Counted from the first letter of the stretch, positions 26,048 through 40,760 are shown. The stretch is 64,000 nucleotides of DNA from Tanytarsus gracilentus (GCA_038502055.1 JAXRKN010000039.1:1922001-1986000), one strand, 5' to 3'. Notes: a model not told the origin generated them from the sequence alone. A program made the numbers and translations.

Positions 26048-29000
26048 ATGCAAAAGGTGATGCAAAATTAATATCTGTCGGTCAATATCTGGTTATGAAT
26101 TTTTTATGTTGTAACTTTTCGATCAAAATAAAATTTTTATAAATCCAAATTTAATTTTTTCCTTAATTAAATTTTTAATTCGCTATTAATTGATCACTAA
26201 CGAAGATTAAACATATCAAATATTTTTAATTTAAAAGTGATTAATGTGCATTTAAACAATGATTAAAGTGCTTTACTTTCAATTAAAAAATTATAACTCT
26301 TTGCACTAACCATTTCTCACATAATCTCCAATGAAAATTATAAAAGAAAAGACTTGACTTTTCGTGCCATTCATCATAGTTCTTATCGTTTCATGAATAG
26401 AATTCCTCTTGTTTGAATATTTAATGAAAAGCTTTTGAAAATTGGCGTTGAAGTGAGATGTGAGCACTTTGCACGCTCTATAGAGAAAAAGAGAAATTTT
26501 CTCACAACTCATTCACAATTTTCATTCATTTTTAATCCCACTCATTTTAATTTAGATAAAAGTTGTTTCAATAAACTGAAGCTTAAAGTGGGTTCAAAGA
26601 TAAAAAGAAAATTTAGTGGTTGAATTTCAAATATTTTTTGGACTTTTAAGAGATTTTTTCATACAATTAAAAAAAATTTCTATAAATTATTTTTAACTTT
26701 TAAACATTTTGAAAAATCGTTTTTTCATTTGAAAATTGAAATCAAATCGCATGTCATTAATTATTTCAATTCGTTTCGGTTAAGCACTGAATTAATCGCT
26801 GCGCTAAGCATCGTCTATTAATTAACGATTAATCCTATGGCGATTAAATTATCGCACCATCACAATCAATTAATCTAGTTCGTAAGACTTTTAGCACCAC
26901 AGCACGAAAAAAGTTAATTTTGGGATATTGTAAATGACCTTAAAATAATTTTTTGTTCTGACCAACTTTGTGCGGTTTATCATGATTTGAATACGTTTAA
27001 TATTGTGTGACCGATTGCGATGAATTTCATTCATGCTGTGAGTGATTTGGTATTAAGTTAATAAATCATTTTTAGAGCTAAAATTTGTATCAAGGTTTTT
27101 GTCATATTTAAATGACTTTTTTATTTTGTCAATGAAATAAATTTAGTTCAATTTGTCGTAATTTAAAAAAATGTCAAAAATTGATAAAAAAATTTCATAT
27201 TTTTCTGTCGTAAAAATAAACTAAAAAATGTTTTGTCAATAGACCCGTGTCCGCCTCCACATGTGTGCCACATGATGTAAAATAATTTCTAAAAGGAAAT
27301 TTATTTTTAAAAGGATACGAAAATGAAGTTATTGTGGCCCAAATCAATTTGCTTCTTGCTGCTCAATTTACGCTTTGTGATTTTGCGGAAATTTTAGTTT
27401 TCATGTTAATGAGAGTGCTTAAAACCAAAGTTTCGGGCATACATGATGAAGAAACTTTTCTTATAATTGTGTTATTTTGTCAAAAGTAAAAAGGCAATTT
27501 TGAGAAGTTTTCGGGGGTTTTCGGAGTGCATAATTGAATAGAAACTTAAGACAAAAAGTTTTTTTGCTCTTGTTTGTCGAAAACTTTAGAGCAACTCGAT
27601 TAGAGACTAAACCACTTGTTTAAAATTTTATCTTGTAATTTTAGTTAAATTTTTAATCTCGCAATTATTTTGTGTACTTTAAAAGCAATTCAACAACACT
27701 TATTTAAAAAGTTTTTACAAAAACACTTAACTCTAGTTTATTTCTCAATTTATCGCACATAAATTTATTTTTCTCAAATAAAAATCTACACAACAACTTT
27801 ATTACGCTTTTTATGACTTCGAAACCCTTTCAGCACTTTTCCTCTCGACGCTCGATTAAATTTCACTTCAATGCTTTCATGACATTTCAAGCGGTCAATG
27901 TCAAGGATTCTCTCTGCTTTAAGAAAATAATAAGTTGAAAATATTTTCTCGGTCAATGGAATTTTTTGGTTGTAGCAAACTGTGACTGCACCGTAATCGA
28001 GTGGAATCAAAAGAAGGTTTGGCAAAGTGAGATGTCTTGAATGTCGTTTGATATTCTTGTTATCAATTTCAATAATTACGGTAAAATTAATTAATGTAAC
28101 CTAAGACTTGGTACATAACATAGTTTTTAATTACTAACTTTATACTAGTGCAAAAAAATGAATTAAAATGTCGAGCATGTAAAAAAATTTAATTATCAGT
28201 TCAGAACGTAATGATGAGTAAATTGATTTTTCTTAGAAGATCCAATTAACCCAAAGAGAGGAAAAAAAGTCAGTGATAATGTTTCACAGTGACGCCAGAT
28301 TATTGTCAATCAATATGATGATAATTGAAGGGACGATTTTTCCTCTTTTCCGTATTAAAGTTGTCCCTTCCGATGGAATTTAATTAAGGGATGAGTTTTT
28401 TTTTCTTGGAACAAATTGAAGACGACAATGAGAAAGTTTATGCATAGATGTGGAAGGCAAATATTGAAGGAAATTTGCGGCTTCCCACTGAAAGGAATTT
28501 CCGCTCTCAAAAATCCATCAGTGCAAATCCCATATCCATTAGTATATAATGTATCAGTAACCAAAAATCCATTCGGTTACCCACTTACATCCCACCTCGA
28601 TTCATACAGAAAACTTCAAGTGTATGTACACTCTTGAAATCCATCTCGGAAAATCAATTTATGCGTCTTCGTTTCATCAATAATCTCGACTGTAACATTC
28701 AGTAGCAGAATCATTAAACCCTCCGAAGATTTCGTCTGAGACTGACAATAAAATAAGCTGGCAGGAGGAAAAACAGTAAAAGGAAAAATTAAGAAAACTC
28801 ATTAGGATTTTGCCCCGATTTACTGCTTTTCCATCTCAATTATTCACATTCGTGTTCCATTGTGGGATGAAATGCGAAGGCGTGTCACTTTAGAATCTAT
28901 TAGACATCAAAAGGATGCTTGTTACTTGTTAACGATTTTTAAAAAGGCTTTTTAGAAAATTTAGTTTTTACTTTTTGTATAGAAAAAAAGTTAATTGAAC

Positions 29001-29640
29001 CCTTCTCAAAAAGCAAAACTTTCCGCATTTAATTAACATTTTTCCTCTCTTCCAAATCAATCACGACCATCAGTCACACACCACACGTCCACCCTACTTT
29101 TATATTGATGACCATGATGCGCCACTTTTCCACGAAATCTAATTTATGATTTTCCTTTAACTCACTTTCCGTGATGAAAAGTCCTTTTTTTTGCCAAGCT
29201 AGGAAAATCTCGTTCGTGATGTATTCGTTCTTAATTAATTAAGTTTCACCTCTCCCGCCGACTTTTTTTGGGATCTCAAGAAGCGCAAAATGAGGTCGAT
29301 AAATTTCGGGTAGAGAAAGAGCATTTAAAAGAAATTGACAGGTGATTAATGGCGTTTATGCAATTTATCAAGGAGTGAGGGAGAAATTAAATTGAATTTT
29401 CAATTTTCTTCATCGAAGTCAATAAACATTTTAAGGAGTTGTTGAATGAAATTTGCAGACAATTTTTTAGTACTTTTTATCTTGTAACTTGGAATAAAAT
29501 TTTCCACGATACTGTCAGAAAGTTTTGAAAAAGTTACAAGCAGCGATATTAAATGAGTGTCAGAATAAATCATGGGAAACTTATTGTAAATTACACTGCT
29601 CCAGTCGAAGTTAAACGTGCTGAGAATTTTAAAAAAGTTT
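26048..29640. other. Intergenic, no supported gene
   Basis: After the 3' end of the secreted-protein gene at about 26.15 kb I see only AT-rich sequence. Open stretches at 27786-28025 (minus) and 28416-28637 (plus) have no splice partners, no family resemblance and low-complexity composition. Confidence 0.5.
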
Positions 29641-29788
29641 TAACGTTTATTGCACATTCAAGTTTCTTAAACTTTATATAGTAATTTTTTCACAAAATAT
29701 CTAGATAATAAAATATGAAGTAGATAATGATAATAACGAATGGTTTCCCTCGCAAGTCTTTCAACTTGTAGATAATAAAATATCAAGT

Positions 29789-31313
29789 TTATGATGAAAC
29801 AGTTGTCGATTGAATCCAGCTAATGTAGTTGGTAACGTTTATGTAAACTCCAGGAACGTTAAGTGAGCCGCATCCAATTCCCCACGCTACGAGACCAACC
29901 ACATACCACAATGAATTCACTTGACAAACAAGTCCAGCTCCGCCATCACCCACGCACGAATCTCGTCCATTTGCCTTTAAACGAGCAAATTATTTGATAA
30001 TTAAATAAATTAAAAGTGTACTCACACCGCCTGCACATAAGAAACTAAAAGTGTCTAATGTGAATCCTGTTGTTAGTCTCGTTGCTCTCAGTTGATTTTG
30101 GCAAGTGTTTTGATCGACGAGCGGTAAATCAACATGAGTTTGAATAGCTTGAGTGGTTCCATTGCTGAACGAATTTTGTCCCCAACCTGAAGTTTTATTT
30201 CAAATTCAATCAGAATAAAATGAAATAAAAATCACTTTACCTGCAACCCAACATCTCCTGCCTGTGATTTGTGAGGCTTCAAAATAATAATGATTATTTA
30301 AAATAACTTCAAATATCAATCAATCACTTACTCGACAAGCATGCAGTGCCTATGGTCGGCACAGCTCCAAGTGGAACATTCGGAGATAAACGCAAGATTG
30401 CGATGCTATTTGCTAAACTTTGTGAATTATATTGAGGGTGAATAAAAATTCTAACCACATTGAATTCTCTGGGTGTAATAGGCTGCGAAGTGGAACCAAT
30501 ATTCCACTCCCCCATGCGAACTTTGATTGAAAAGGGATTAGAAGCATAACTCGATATTCGATGAGCGACCGTTAAAACGTGCATGTGATCAATTAAAACT
30601 CCAACACCAACATAGGAATTGCTAAATTGGGTTAGGATTAAGGCAGTCCACGGGTATGAACCGGAAAAAGTTTGGCCAAAAGCAGTTGGTGGAGGAGAGC
30701 CTGTAAAAAAATCGTATACCTAAAATTTTTAAACCTTTTATATTTTTAATACCAGACACTGGAGGAAATCGAATTCCGCAATTGTAATTCGCCAAACAAC
30801 AAAGTTCTAACCCACTTTGACATGACGTTTGTGAGGCAATGACTAGAAAAATAAATTTAAAATACTTGCACAAAAAACTTTTTGGAAATAAATGTACTTG
30901 GGGTAATTCCACTTGAAGCTATTGAGGTCGTAATTGCATTTCCGTTGCCAGTAAAAATTCCACTCTGAAAGAGACATTATTAAAATAATGAGCTCTCTTA
31001 TGAATTTTTTACATTTAATATTCTAATGTCAATTAATCCAGAGCCATCAGTTTGAACGAAATTTGAGCCACCAGCTCGGTTACAAAATCCACTGGTTACG
31101 CAAACACATGTTCCTCCTGAAATAGTTTAAAAACTTAACGTTTTTCTAAATTCTTAATTTGTGAAATTTACCTGGGTTCCCTGGAAGAATTGCAGGAGAT
31201 GGAAAGCTATTAAAAAAGCTATTTGTTGTTGCAGACGAGTCTTGAAAAACCAGCGATTGACACCTAACTGAATTGGCTAACAAAATAAACGTAAATACGT
31301 GGAACAACATCAT
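29789..31313 (-). CDS. CLIP-domain serine protease homologue (catalytically inactive)
   Basis: Eight exons splice in phase to 384 residues: 31172-31313, 31013-31116, 30898-30964, 30753-30842, 30332-30700, 30241-30276, 30026-30186, 29789-29974. The N-terminus MMLFHVFTFILLANSVRC is a signal peptide. A CLIP domain follows (Cys 51, 53, 59, 112, 119, 120; SGLIDIRIL between). The trypsin-like domain begins near residue 145 (SGSYPWTALI). Of the triad, His181 is kept (TVAHRI). The Asp site reads NSIAIL with Ser at 233, and the nucleophile site is GDGGAG, with Gly334 replacing Ser. It therefore cannot cleave. Known CLIP serine protease homologues of this class act as cofactors in prophenoloxidase activation and melanisation in haemolymph, which is the likely role. 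CWVAGWG and CAGG motifs are intact. A poly(A) signal lies at 29646-29651 (minus). Confidence 0.9.
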
Positions 31314-34300
31314 ATTTACACGATATTAAAGAACAAAATGAAATTTCAGTCCGAATATTTGTTCACGTATTTATCAAATTAAAAGAAAATTAAATTTTTT
31401 TGCTATCCAGATAAAATTGATCTAATTTTTATCTCTCTTTTTATTTAAAGCAATTTTGTCGAAAATTAAACTTTTTTTTTGTCATAACAAATATCAAAAT
31501 TTTTGTTTCACATTTTTAAATGAATAATATTTCTCTTTGTAACTAAAGGTGCTCCCCCTTTGTCATCTTTCTATCTATCTCTCAAAGGCACTTCAAGTTT
31601 CTTTTTCAAACTTCCTTTCAACTCTGACTTCAACCAAAATTTTTTTTCCTACGATGCTTAATTTACGATCTGAATCAAGATGCAATTTGTAGAATTATGT
31701 GCATCTGTTCCGGATGTTTGCGGTTCCGAGAGAGGAAATTTAGTTTCTTTTGAAATTGCTCCAGCCACATGGAGAACAAAGATGATGATGATGGTGCAAA
31801 TTCAATTAAGGTTAAATTCACAAGAGGGAGAAAGATATCATGTGTGTGTGGCTATAAATATTTTTGCTTTAATACGTGCCAAGGTCTTGAGAAGATTGAG
31901 ATAAAAATTTTCGAGAAATAATTTGATTTAATTTAAGATTTTGACAAGATTAAAATTAAATTTTTTTATTAAAAATTTTCAACTCAAAATAAAATATTTT
32001 AAATTTTTTCTTAAACATCTTTAAACCCATAAATTCATGTTTGATTGATTGTCTTCATTGAATTTCTTGTTAACGCATATCATATCCCAAAACTCTGTTG
32101 CTTAAATTCCCAAAACGCTTCAATGATATAAAAAAAATTCTCGTTTGGCAGTCGAGAATAAAAGACGAGAAACTTCATGAATTTGAAAGTGAATTGCTCA
32201 ACTTATTCATACACATCCATTCACTCATGTGGATTGAGGCCTTCCCAAAAATCTTCTCTTTTTCTTGTTAGCCAAAAAAAATATCAACGATTTTTTTGTT
32301 TTCAGAGAACAATGAAACAGAAATAAATAAATTGATGGGATGAAACAAGATTGTTTTGATCCTCATGACCCAAAGGCACTGAAATGGTTTTCTGATGAAT
32401 AATTCGATGTGGCTCGCTTTTAAAATTTATCAGATTGCATTCAGGAGGGTGAAAGAAAATGTTTCTTCTTTTTTAAATCATTATTTTAAGCAAAACTGCC
32501 CGAAGCATTTTAATTAAAATCAGAATGATTAAAATTAAAAAACTTTTATGACAATTAAAAATTTTAAACATTTTATAATTAGCCTACTAGTAGAATGATA
32601 ATTAGTAAACTTTTTGTATTAAAATTTAATTTATAGCTCAGCTATATGTAAGATAAAAACATGAATTTTAAAATGTTCGTTAAAAAGTTTAAAAACTGCT
32701 GATAAAAAATTTTCAATTAAAAATTTTATCATTTTCTTGATTGATTTATTGTTTGTCACTTGAGAGGAGCAACCTCGAGAGAGTTTAAACTTTTCTCAAC
32801 TGTCTCAAATTAAGTTAGTGTATACCTTTGAATTTATTTTCCTTTTGAGGATTTATTTCAACACATAAAATGTGCGTACCATAGAATGTCGTTTACTTAT
32901 AAATATTTTACTTCCCTCGAGCCATTCATCGTACATATCCAACAACCTCCTTCCATTTATGCGTGGCGTATGTAAATATATTATATATGTGGGAGCAGTG
33001 TTATCGACTTCGTAGAAAATAAAAGGCAAAGGGAAATATCAAGTTGTAAGCTAAAAGCGGTAAATCATTCGATATTGCAGGATCATCAGATAAGAAAGAT
33101 GAAGAATATCTTTTTCCTCGCTTTGTGTACACATGCGAAAAAGATGAAAGACAAAATTGGATTGCAAATTGGCAAGTAAGAACTGAATCGATGGCATAAT
33201 CATAAATTATTTGTGTGGAAACACTTGAAGGTGAAGTGCTGACGAGAAAAACGAGGGTTTTTGTATTTTAGGGTTCAACTAATTATTGAACATAACTCAC
33301 ACTAGTCAATTTCATCCTTTTTCCGATCTGATCTTTGTCTGAGTCGTTTTTCATTTTGTTTAGTCACAAAAAATCTTTTCCTTAAAAAGGTCAAATGGAG
33401 GAAAAAGTATTGTAATTTTTCCTTCTAGCAATAAAAAGAAGAAAATGAAAAAATTAAAGACGAATAAAATATTTTTTTGAATTTTCAAATAGTGACAAAT
33501 TTTTTTGAATTTATAAAATTTTCTTTCTTATCGCCAACAAAAAATCAAGCCCATAAATCTTTTTCACATTTCTCGATCTGCCTTCAATCCAAATTACGGT
33601 GAAATTTAGCGTCATAAAAATATTTTCTCTCCCAACCAATTTTTTTTCTATCATTCCCGCTCGTTTCGACGACCCTTCACGGATTGTTTTTCTTCTTGAG
33701 CCACTTCCAAAGAATTTTTTTTGTTGTAAACTTTTCTCTTTTCACCTGAATAACCTCGAATAAGGAAGAGATAAAAAAGGAGATAAAAAACACAAACAAA
33801 AATTAATAGAAAAATTCTTTGAAGAAGTTTTTTTATCAAGAGAAATATAAAAAATTCATCTTTTCATTAATTTTTTGACAGATAAAAAAAGCTCAACCCT
33901 TGTCATATTTTTATTCATAATAAATCGCATCAAATAACATCGAGAAGTAAAATTTTCTCTCAGGTTGTTCATCATTCCGCACTCCACCAAAGCAATTTAA
34001 GAAATTCGTCACTGACACACCAAGAAAAGCGTGAAGTGCGCTGAAAGAAATGGAAATGAAGTGCTTAACATAAATTCAAGCGATGGCGAGTAAAAAAATC
34101 GCTCTAAATTCAAAATTAGACTTTCGCACTTCTAAGTCAAGATAATCAGTTTTATGCAAATTTGACAAAGATAAAAAGAAGAATCGCTGACCTGGAAAAA
34201 AGGGAATATGGTTAAGTTTAAAGGTGCAGGATGTTTGAAATTTAAAAAGAATAAATCTTAATTAATGCACAACTATTTTTTGAAAAATTTAATTTAAAAA

Positions 34301-37300
34301 AATGTTAAATTATTTGCAGGATTAAAAATTATAAAAATCTTTTCCTACTTTGGGTTTTTTTAAAGCGTTTTTCAATTTTATCCTTGCTCGTTCATCGTTT
34401 TATTTAATCTTTACTATATATTGCTACCCTTTCCTGCTGTTGATGCTTGAGAGCTCAACTTATTTCTCCTTGAAAGTTCAAAGTACTTTCACTCGAGATT
34501 CACTTGAAGCGGAATGAAAAAGGATTAAATGCTGAAAGCTGCATACAATTTTTTCATCGTAATTAATTTCCATCTTATTAATCGGAGTTAATTAATTGAA
34601 AAATCTGCAAGACGAAAGAATTAGATTTTATGGTAAAAAATTTTTTTGTGGAGAGTTTGGTGAAAAATCATTTAAAAAGTTTAAATAGAACAGAAAGCTT
34701 TGAAATTTTTAATCTCGTTTGCAATTAATTTTAATTTAAGGACAGTTAATTTAATTTCTTTAAAATTAAATTTAAATTTTCTGAAGATTCACCGAGCCGA
34801 CCTCAAATTAATATATCATAATTTCACATCACTTTCAATAAATTATTTAAAATTTATTTTATGGGGAAATTCCTCGAGTAATTAGCGTTAGTGTTTAAAA
34901 AAATTTCTAACGTCTCTTTTTAATTTAAGTGTCTTTCTTATTAAACAATGGATTTTATGCTAATTTTTTTTACTGAATTTTCAAAGTTTAGTTTTAACAA
35001 GTCTTTTGTCTGTAATTAAATCGAATACTCCTGTTTTTATTAAATTACCTCAACTGCGATGAAAAAAGATCTAAAGAAATAAATTAGATTTTTCCCCCTC
35101 GAATTCTTATTTTTCTCTCGACGCTTTCCAATCTAATAAATCAATAAAGAAAATATTTTTTCTTATTGTGACGGACGATAGCAGAAGAAGAATAATAAAG
35201 AATAAATTCCGTTGTGTACTCGCCGATTCAGATTTTCCTAATTAAGTGTTCGTGACAGAATTTTCACCCTAAAATGACTTTGAGAGGAAATTCTTTGTTC
35301 GAAAATTACGTGATGAAATATTTTCCTTTATCGTTGATTATAAAACCACATAATTTTTTTAAATTTAACTTCACAAATAATTTTATAGAAATATTTGATA
35401 ATTAAAATTAATTTTTCAAGTTTTTCTTTTAATTTAATAGTAAAAATCAAAAATATTTTTCTGAGTTATGAAACTTTTATTAGAAAAATATTTTTACTTC
35501 TTATTCTTTCCTCGACACATTTGTAGAAACTTTTTGCAACAAAATGTGTGCTCCATGAATAGAAAACTGAATGGTCATGATCTTCCTGTGCCAAACTTCA
35601 ATTTCATTTGATTTCTTTTTCTTTTATTATTTTATGGATGTTTCGCTACGTTTGCTTCACATTAAGGATGAAAGTTGCAGATATTTTTGGTCAAAGTTAA
35701 ACACAAAAATGCTCCAGGAGTTGGAAAAGAAAGAAGTTTTTTGATGCTTTTAAGACATAACAAAAAAGTTGTGAGAAAACTTTCTTCGATAAATTTTTAT
35801 GGGTGGAAATGGATGTAAATAGCGAGCATGTAAATAAATCGACAGGAAGGAAGCAAATGGCCAAGAATCGAAACTTTACGGGAAAATTTTTCTATAAAAA
35901 CTTTCACTCATAAATTTAAAACAAGTAAAATTTTGCTATTTTTCCATCAAAACCTTTTTTCGACCTCTGCCTTTCTATCTCAACATAATAAAACTGAGCG
36001 CCTCGTGAAACGGATTTAATGCGAGCGATAAGGAAGTTCCAATTTCACCTCTTCATGCTGACCACTTTTTATGGACCACATGAGAGATTCATTCCATAAA
36101 TTTTCTGAAAAAAAGGATGATAAAATTTTATGGCATTACAGAAAACGCGCTGTAAACTATAATAATATTATTATGGGTCGAACTTCTTTTGTAAAAACTC
36201 GCATACACACACGAATTCAACTTAAAAAAAAGAGAGAGGCAGGAAGCGAGCAGATTTATGGCTTTTCCTGACCGGAGTGCTTTTTTGCTATTTTCTCTTT
36301 TCTTCCCTTTTCATATTGAAAACATCAAGCACAAGGGTTGGATTAAAAAAGTTTTAATCAAATTTAAAAAGACAATTTTTAATATCAAAATTTTTAGATC
36401 CTGAAAAAAGTCACTCGATGCAAAAAAAACTTCTTCCTTCATAAAAATCGCCAATAATCAAAAAAATAAAAAAATACAAAACAATTTTATGCTTTTCTGA
36501 TTTTGCAGTTTTTTGCCGACCGAGAAAAGAGAAAAAGGGGAGTAAATAGTGTAAAAGGAGACTCAGACAGACAAAAAACTGCTTCGCACAGCAATTATTC
36601 AGGCCATAAAGCATTCACTATTAAAATTCATATTCGTGCGCGTGGTCGTAAAATCAGCCCTTGACTCACTGAGTTGCTTTTGAGCTGCAATTTTCTTTTA
36701 TTTTTAAGGAACAGAAAATCAAGAAATTCATTAGATAAAATTTGTGCTAAACTTATTTTTTTTTTGTATTATTTGTTTTAAAGAAATCTTCATGATTTTC
36801 GTCTTTTTGGTAACTCCAACGCACTCCCTAATCAATCAATCAATCATTTTTTTAAAAAAATTCTTCAACGCATTTTTTTAAGAATTTTATTAAACAATAA
36901 AGTCGATTTAGTACAAAACATAGCAACACCTCCACACTCTTACCACCCATAAAGCATGCCATAATTATAATAATTACAACATCATCATTCAACTGAAGCG
37001 TAAAGTGCTTTAAGTAATTTCATAATTCTAATCATCAACATTAGACGCTAATGATAAGAGCTCTTTGCCCTTTTTGTGTATGTTTAGCCAAAAATAGCGA
37101 AATAACAAGCTGTTGGCAAATATAAATATCTTGATAATAGAAGAACAACAACTAGAAGAAGTAAACAATGTTAAGAAAACTTTTTTTTTGACGAGAATAT
37201 TTTGAAGTGAACAATGCGCAATGGGGTGAGAGGAAAATAAAAAAATTGAATAATTAAGAAATAAAGTTGGAAGAAATTAGAAGTGATGAATTTTTTAATT

Positions 37301-40300
37301 ATTTTTAAATTTTTACCGTTAAATTTTTTGAACCCTAATTTTTCAATTTTTTAATTTTTTTAAATTTTTACCGTTAAATTTTTCAAAATGATTTTAAAAT
37401 TAAAAAATAATAAATTTTAATTATTTTTAAATTTTTACCGTTAAATTTTTTGAACCCTAATTTTTATGTTAGCCATTAATTTTTTTTTGTTATCGAAAAA
37501 GTTTTTTGTCATTTTATTACCCCAGCATTAGAAAGCACTCAGAATGGCAGCTCCGTTAAAATAAAGACATTCGAGATGACGTAAAAAATTTCTTGCTCGC
37601 TAATTGAAGACGAAAACATGGTAATGAAATTTATGTGACAATAAAAAACTAATTAAGCTAAAGGTGCGTCACGAAAGAAACAAAAAGTACTTTTCAGAAC
37701 TTTGCTGGATATAAATTTAAAATCCTCCATAAAAAATGTTTAACATCGCAATTAACAGCAGGTGACTCAGTCGACTCGTAGAGCAATTAATGTCGTCAAC
37801 ATGATTCAAAATTGATGAAATAAATTTTCAATTCAGATGCCAATATAATTGTCAATATGACAAGTAAAACACGACATGTGACAAAGTGGACTTCAACAAT
37901 TGTTTTCAATTAAAATTTTATTGTTAATTAATTGGAATGATTTATTTGTTTTATAATTGAAAAAGGATGTTTTATATTTCGATTAAAAATATTTTAATAA
38001 GGCTTAAAATTTCATTAAAGTTTTAACATTTTAAGCTCAGCAAAACTGAAACTCGACAGCTTGTTAGCAAAATCGATAATTTATTTTTCCTCCTAATTGC
38101 TTTTTCCTGCCCCTTTCCCTCTTTTCCTCTCTTTCCCGTTTTTTGCTTCGTCAAAAAAGATCCATTTTCAGTAAAAACTCCATCAATATTCTCTTCTGAG
38201 TCACCTTAATTTGTGTTCTGTGCTGCAGATTTTCCCACCACTAATCTCTCCCAATAAATCATTTTGCCGCTCTATATGTTGCGAATTAACAAGAAAAGAC
38301 TTTTTCGATTATTCCATTTTTTGCATAACACGTGTAAACACACATAACATGTTTGAGTTGGGGATCTTTTATAGAGAGTTAATAAATCATTCGCATTAAG
38401 TTGTGTTTGCGGATAGAAACAGCATCAGCAATATTTTCTAGTCCTTAAATTATTTTATTCGTATTAAAAAAATAGATTTTTATACTTTTTTAGTGTCCAC
38501 TCCTGGTTTGAAAAATGAGATCTCAATTCAGTATGGACCGCAGCAGAACTCTCTCCATTACTATTCTATTGGTGCTGTGGGAGAAATGAAAGAACTCTTG
38601 CGTAGGACATAAATTATAATGCGGTATGTAATGACTCTAAAGCACACACATACACAATCTAGAATGATATGTTAACAATCCCTCTGTGTCCTCGCCTCAA
38701 CATCCGAAATGTTTAACAATGAATTTTTTCTTAGAGTCCCAACATGCCAATCAGACTGCCAATTGGTGAGGAGAAAAAAAATTAATTTGTGATTTTTTGT
38801 CGTTACATTTTTTAAAAATAAAATCCTTAGATTATTTAAAAATTTTATCGATTCTTTTCATTGTATTTTTTCCAACATCCTCATGTTACACCAATTAACC
38901 TCAAAATTTTAAAGGTCGGAAGTCAATTTTTTTTAACTTCCTCCATTTACAACAAAAATCGATTTTATCATTATCAACTTTTTTTACGTACAAAAAACTT
39001 TTATGTTTATTAAGTTGACGTGACGGAAATAATTTTTTTATCGAAAAAACGCGCAAATAACGAAAATTAAGTCTAGTCGAAAAATGAAACTCACTTGTAT
39101 AAAGAATGTGAAACACAAAATTATGAGATTAATGAAAAAGCTTCCTCTCTCGTACAGCTAAGCCTCTTTGTAAACCACAACAACCGTCATGAAAGCATAC
39201 GTGAGGATTAGATAATGAACACTTTAGAACTATATCAAGATGGGAAGTAACATCACGATAATTTTACGCTGACGATGTCGGAAGTATTTGCCAACGCGTA
39301 TAACGATGCGAAAAATTTTGCGGTAATGAAATTTTATGTTGAGAAAACTAAGGAAGGGAAATTTATTTTCGATGCTAATGAATTTTTAGCGCAAAAGTTT
39401 TTAAGACTCGTAATTTAAGATATCAACAAATATTTAATTAAAACTTACATGATTTTAAGTTTGCGAATAATTTTACATCTAATTAAAAAAATTAATTTCA
39501 CGAAATAATTTGCAAAGCTTTTAATTGCAAGCAATTTCATTCGAATCTGTCAAACATTAAAAATTCAGTCTGTAAATTTTAATAATTTCCGCGAAAAAGT
39601 AATCAAGTGATAATTGGTAAAAAAAATTATGTCGCTTCAAACTCATAATTTATGCATCAAACTGCAAATAAATTATTTATAATATTTAGAGCTGCTCTCT
39701 TAAAATCCAAGAGAGTTAAAATTCCAGTGGAAAATTACAAAGAGAGCAAGGAATGCTTGGAACACATCGACATAAAGTCACCCACGTTAAAATGAGAAAT
39801 GCTAAGTTTGGAATAATTTAGATTTATGTCGATGTAAAGTGCGTCGTGGTCGATGATATGAAAAAAATTCGTTTGCTCTCATGATGAAAACTGCTGAAAT
39901 GAAGATTTTTGCGCAATTTCATTTTATGTTCATAGTGTGAGGAAGTTGACACTTGGAGGGAGAAAAGACTTGGTTAGAAATTAAAAAGGGATGGAAATTT
40001 TCAACTTAAATCAGTTCAAATTTTTAATTTGGAAATTTATAATTAAAATTTTTTAAAAAAAATAATAAAAATAAAAATTTAAAATTCAAAAAAAAAATAA
40101 AAATTTAAAATTCAAAAATAAATTTTCATCCCCTGATTTTTTGTTGTTTTGAAGTTTCCTCCATGCTTTTCCCGAACACCCATCAAGAACATTCAATTTA
40201 TTAAATTGAAAAATATTTTCTTTCCCACATCGCTTGAGGTAATTTATTTATTCGCCATTCATGAATTGATTTTCCAAGAAACGATTTTTTTAATATTTCT

Positions 40301-40349
40301 CATTTTTATAAACATCATTGCGTTGTTGGGACGATGGTTGATTTTAGAG
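31314..40349. other. Nine-kilobase gene-poor interval
   Basis: No reading frame here shows coding character or splice context. The sequence is AT-rich, with homopolymer runs and a short AT-rich tandem block near 37.3 kb. Regulatory elements may be present but none can be named from sequence. Confidence 0.5.
37290..37468. repeat. Short AT-rich tandem repeat
   Basis: The string TTTTAAATTTTTACCGTTAA occurs three times, followed twice by TTTTTTGAACCCTAATTTTT. It looks like local duplication of a unit of about 60 bp. Confidence 0.7.
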
Positions 40350-40760
40350 CTAACGGAAGAGAAATTGTGAAACTTTAATCACCGTCTCGAGATATTTCGT
40401 TAGAAATCTTTAAGGTTAAGTCGAATTTGTTCAAAAACTTATTCCTGGATATTTCTCAAGATTATAGAGGTAAAATGCAGTTCGAGAGCTTTTCGTGTCA
40501 TGACCCTCAAACTCAAAGGTATCAGCGTCGACTGCAGAAGAATGTCAAGGAAAGACATTTTCTTATTTCACACCAATGTCATCTTCTTTGTTATCATGAA
40601 CTTTGTTCTCAGTTTTCTTTTTCTTCAACTTGAATCCTTGATGTTACAACTCAATCTATTAGTGAAGTTATGGAAAGTCTTTAAAAGTTCATCCAGTCGT
40701 TTTCCTTTCGCGGTGGTTTTAAACTTTAAAGATGATTTTTTTTTTTGTGGAAGAAAATGT
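40350..40760 (-). pseudogene. Degraded CYP4-type P450 fragment
   Basis: On the minus strand, pieces of P450 coding sequence appear in order but in different frames. They are a segment like the helix before the I-helix (KGKRLDELLKTFHNFT), then KKMSFLDILLQST, then the I-helix core DTFEFEGHDTKSS followed by FYLYNLEKYPGI, then KYLETVIK. They match the middle of exon 3 of the three intact P450s to the right. A stretch of about 14 codons is missing between LLQST and DTF, stops and frame shifts interrupt the rest, and no haem-binding or N-terminal part was found. It is a relic of an older member of the same cluster, closest in places to gene C. Confidence 0.85.

Noticed and set aside
27786..28025. 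79-codon minus-strand frame starting MPNLLLIPLDYGAV
   Set aside because: No recognisable domain, no splice partner, no upstream or downstream signals. Isolated open frames of this length are expected in this window.
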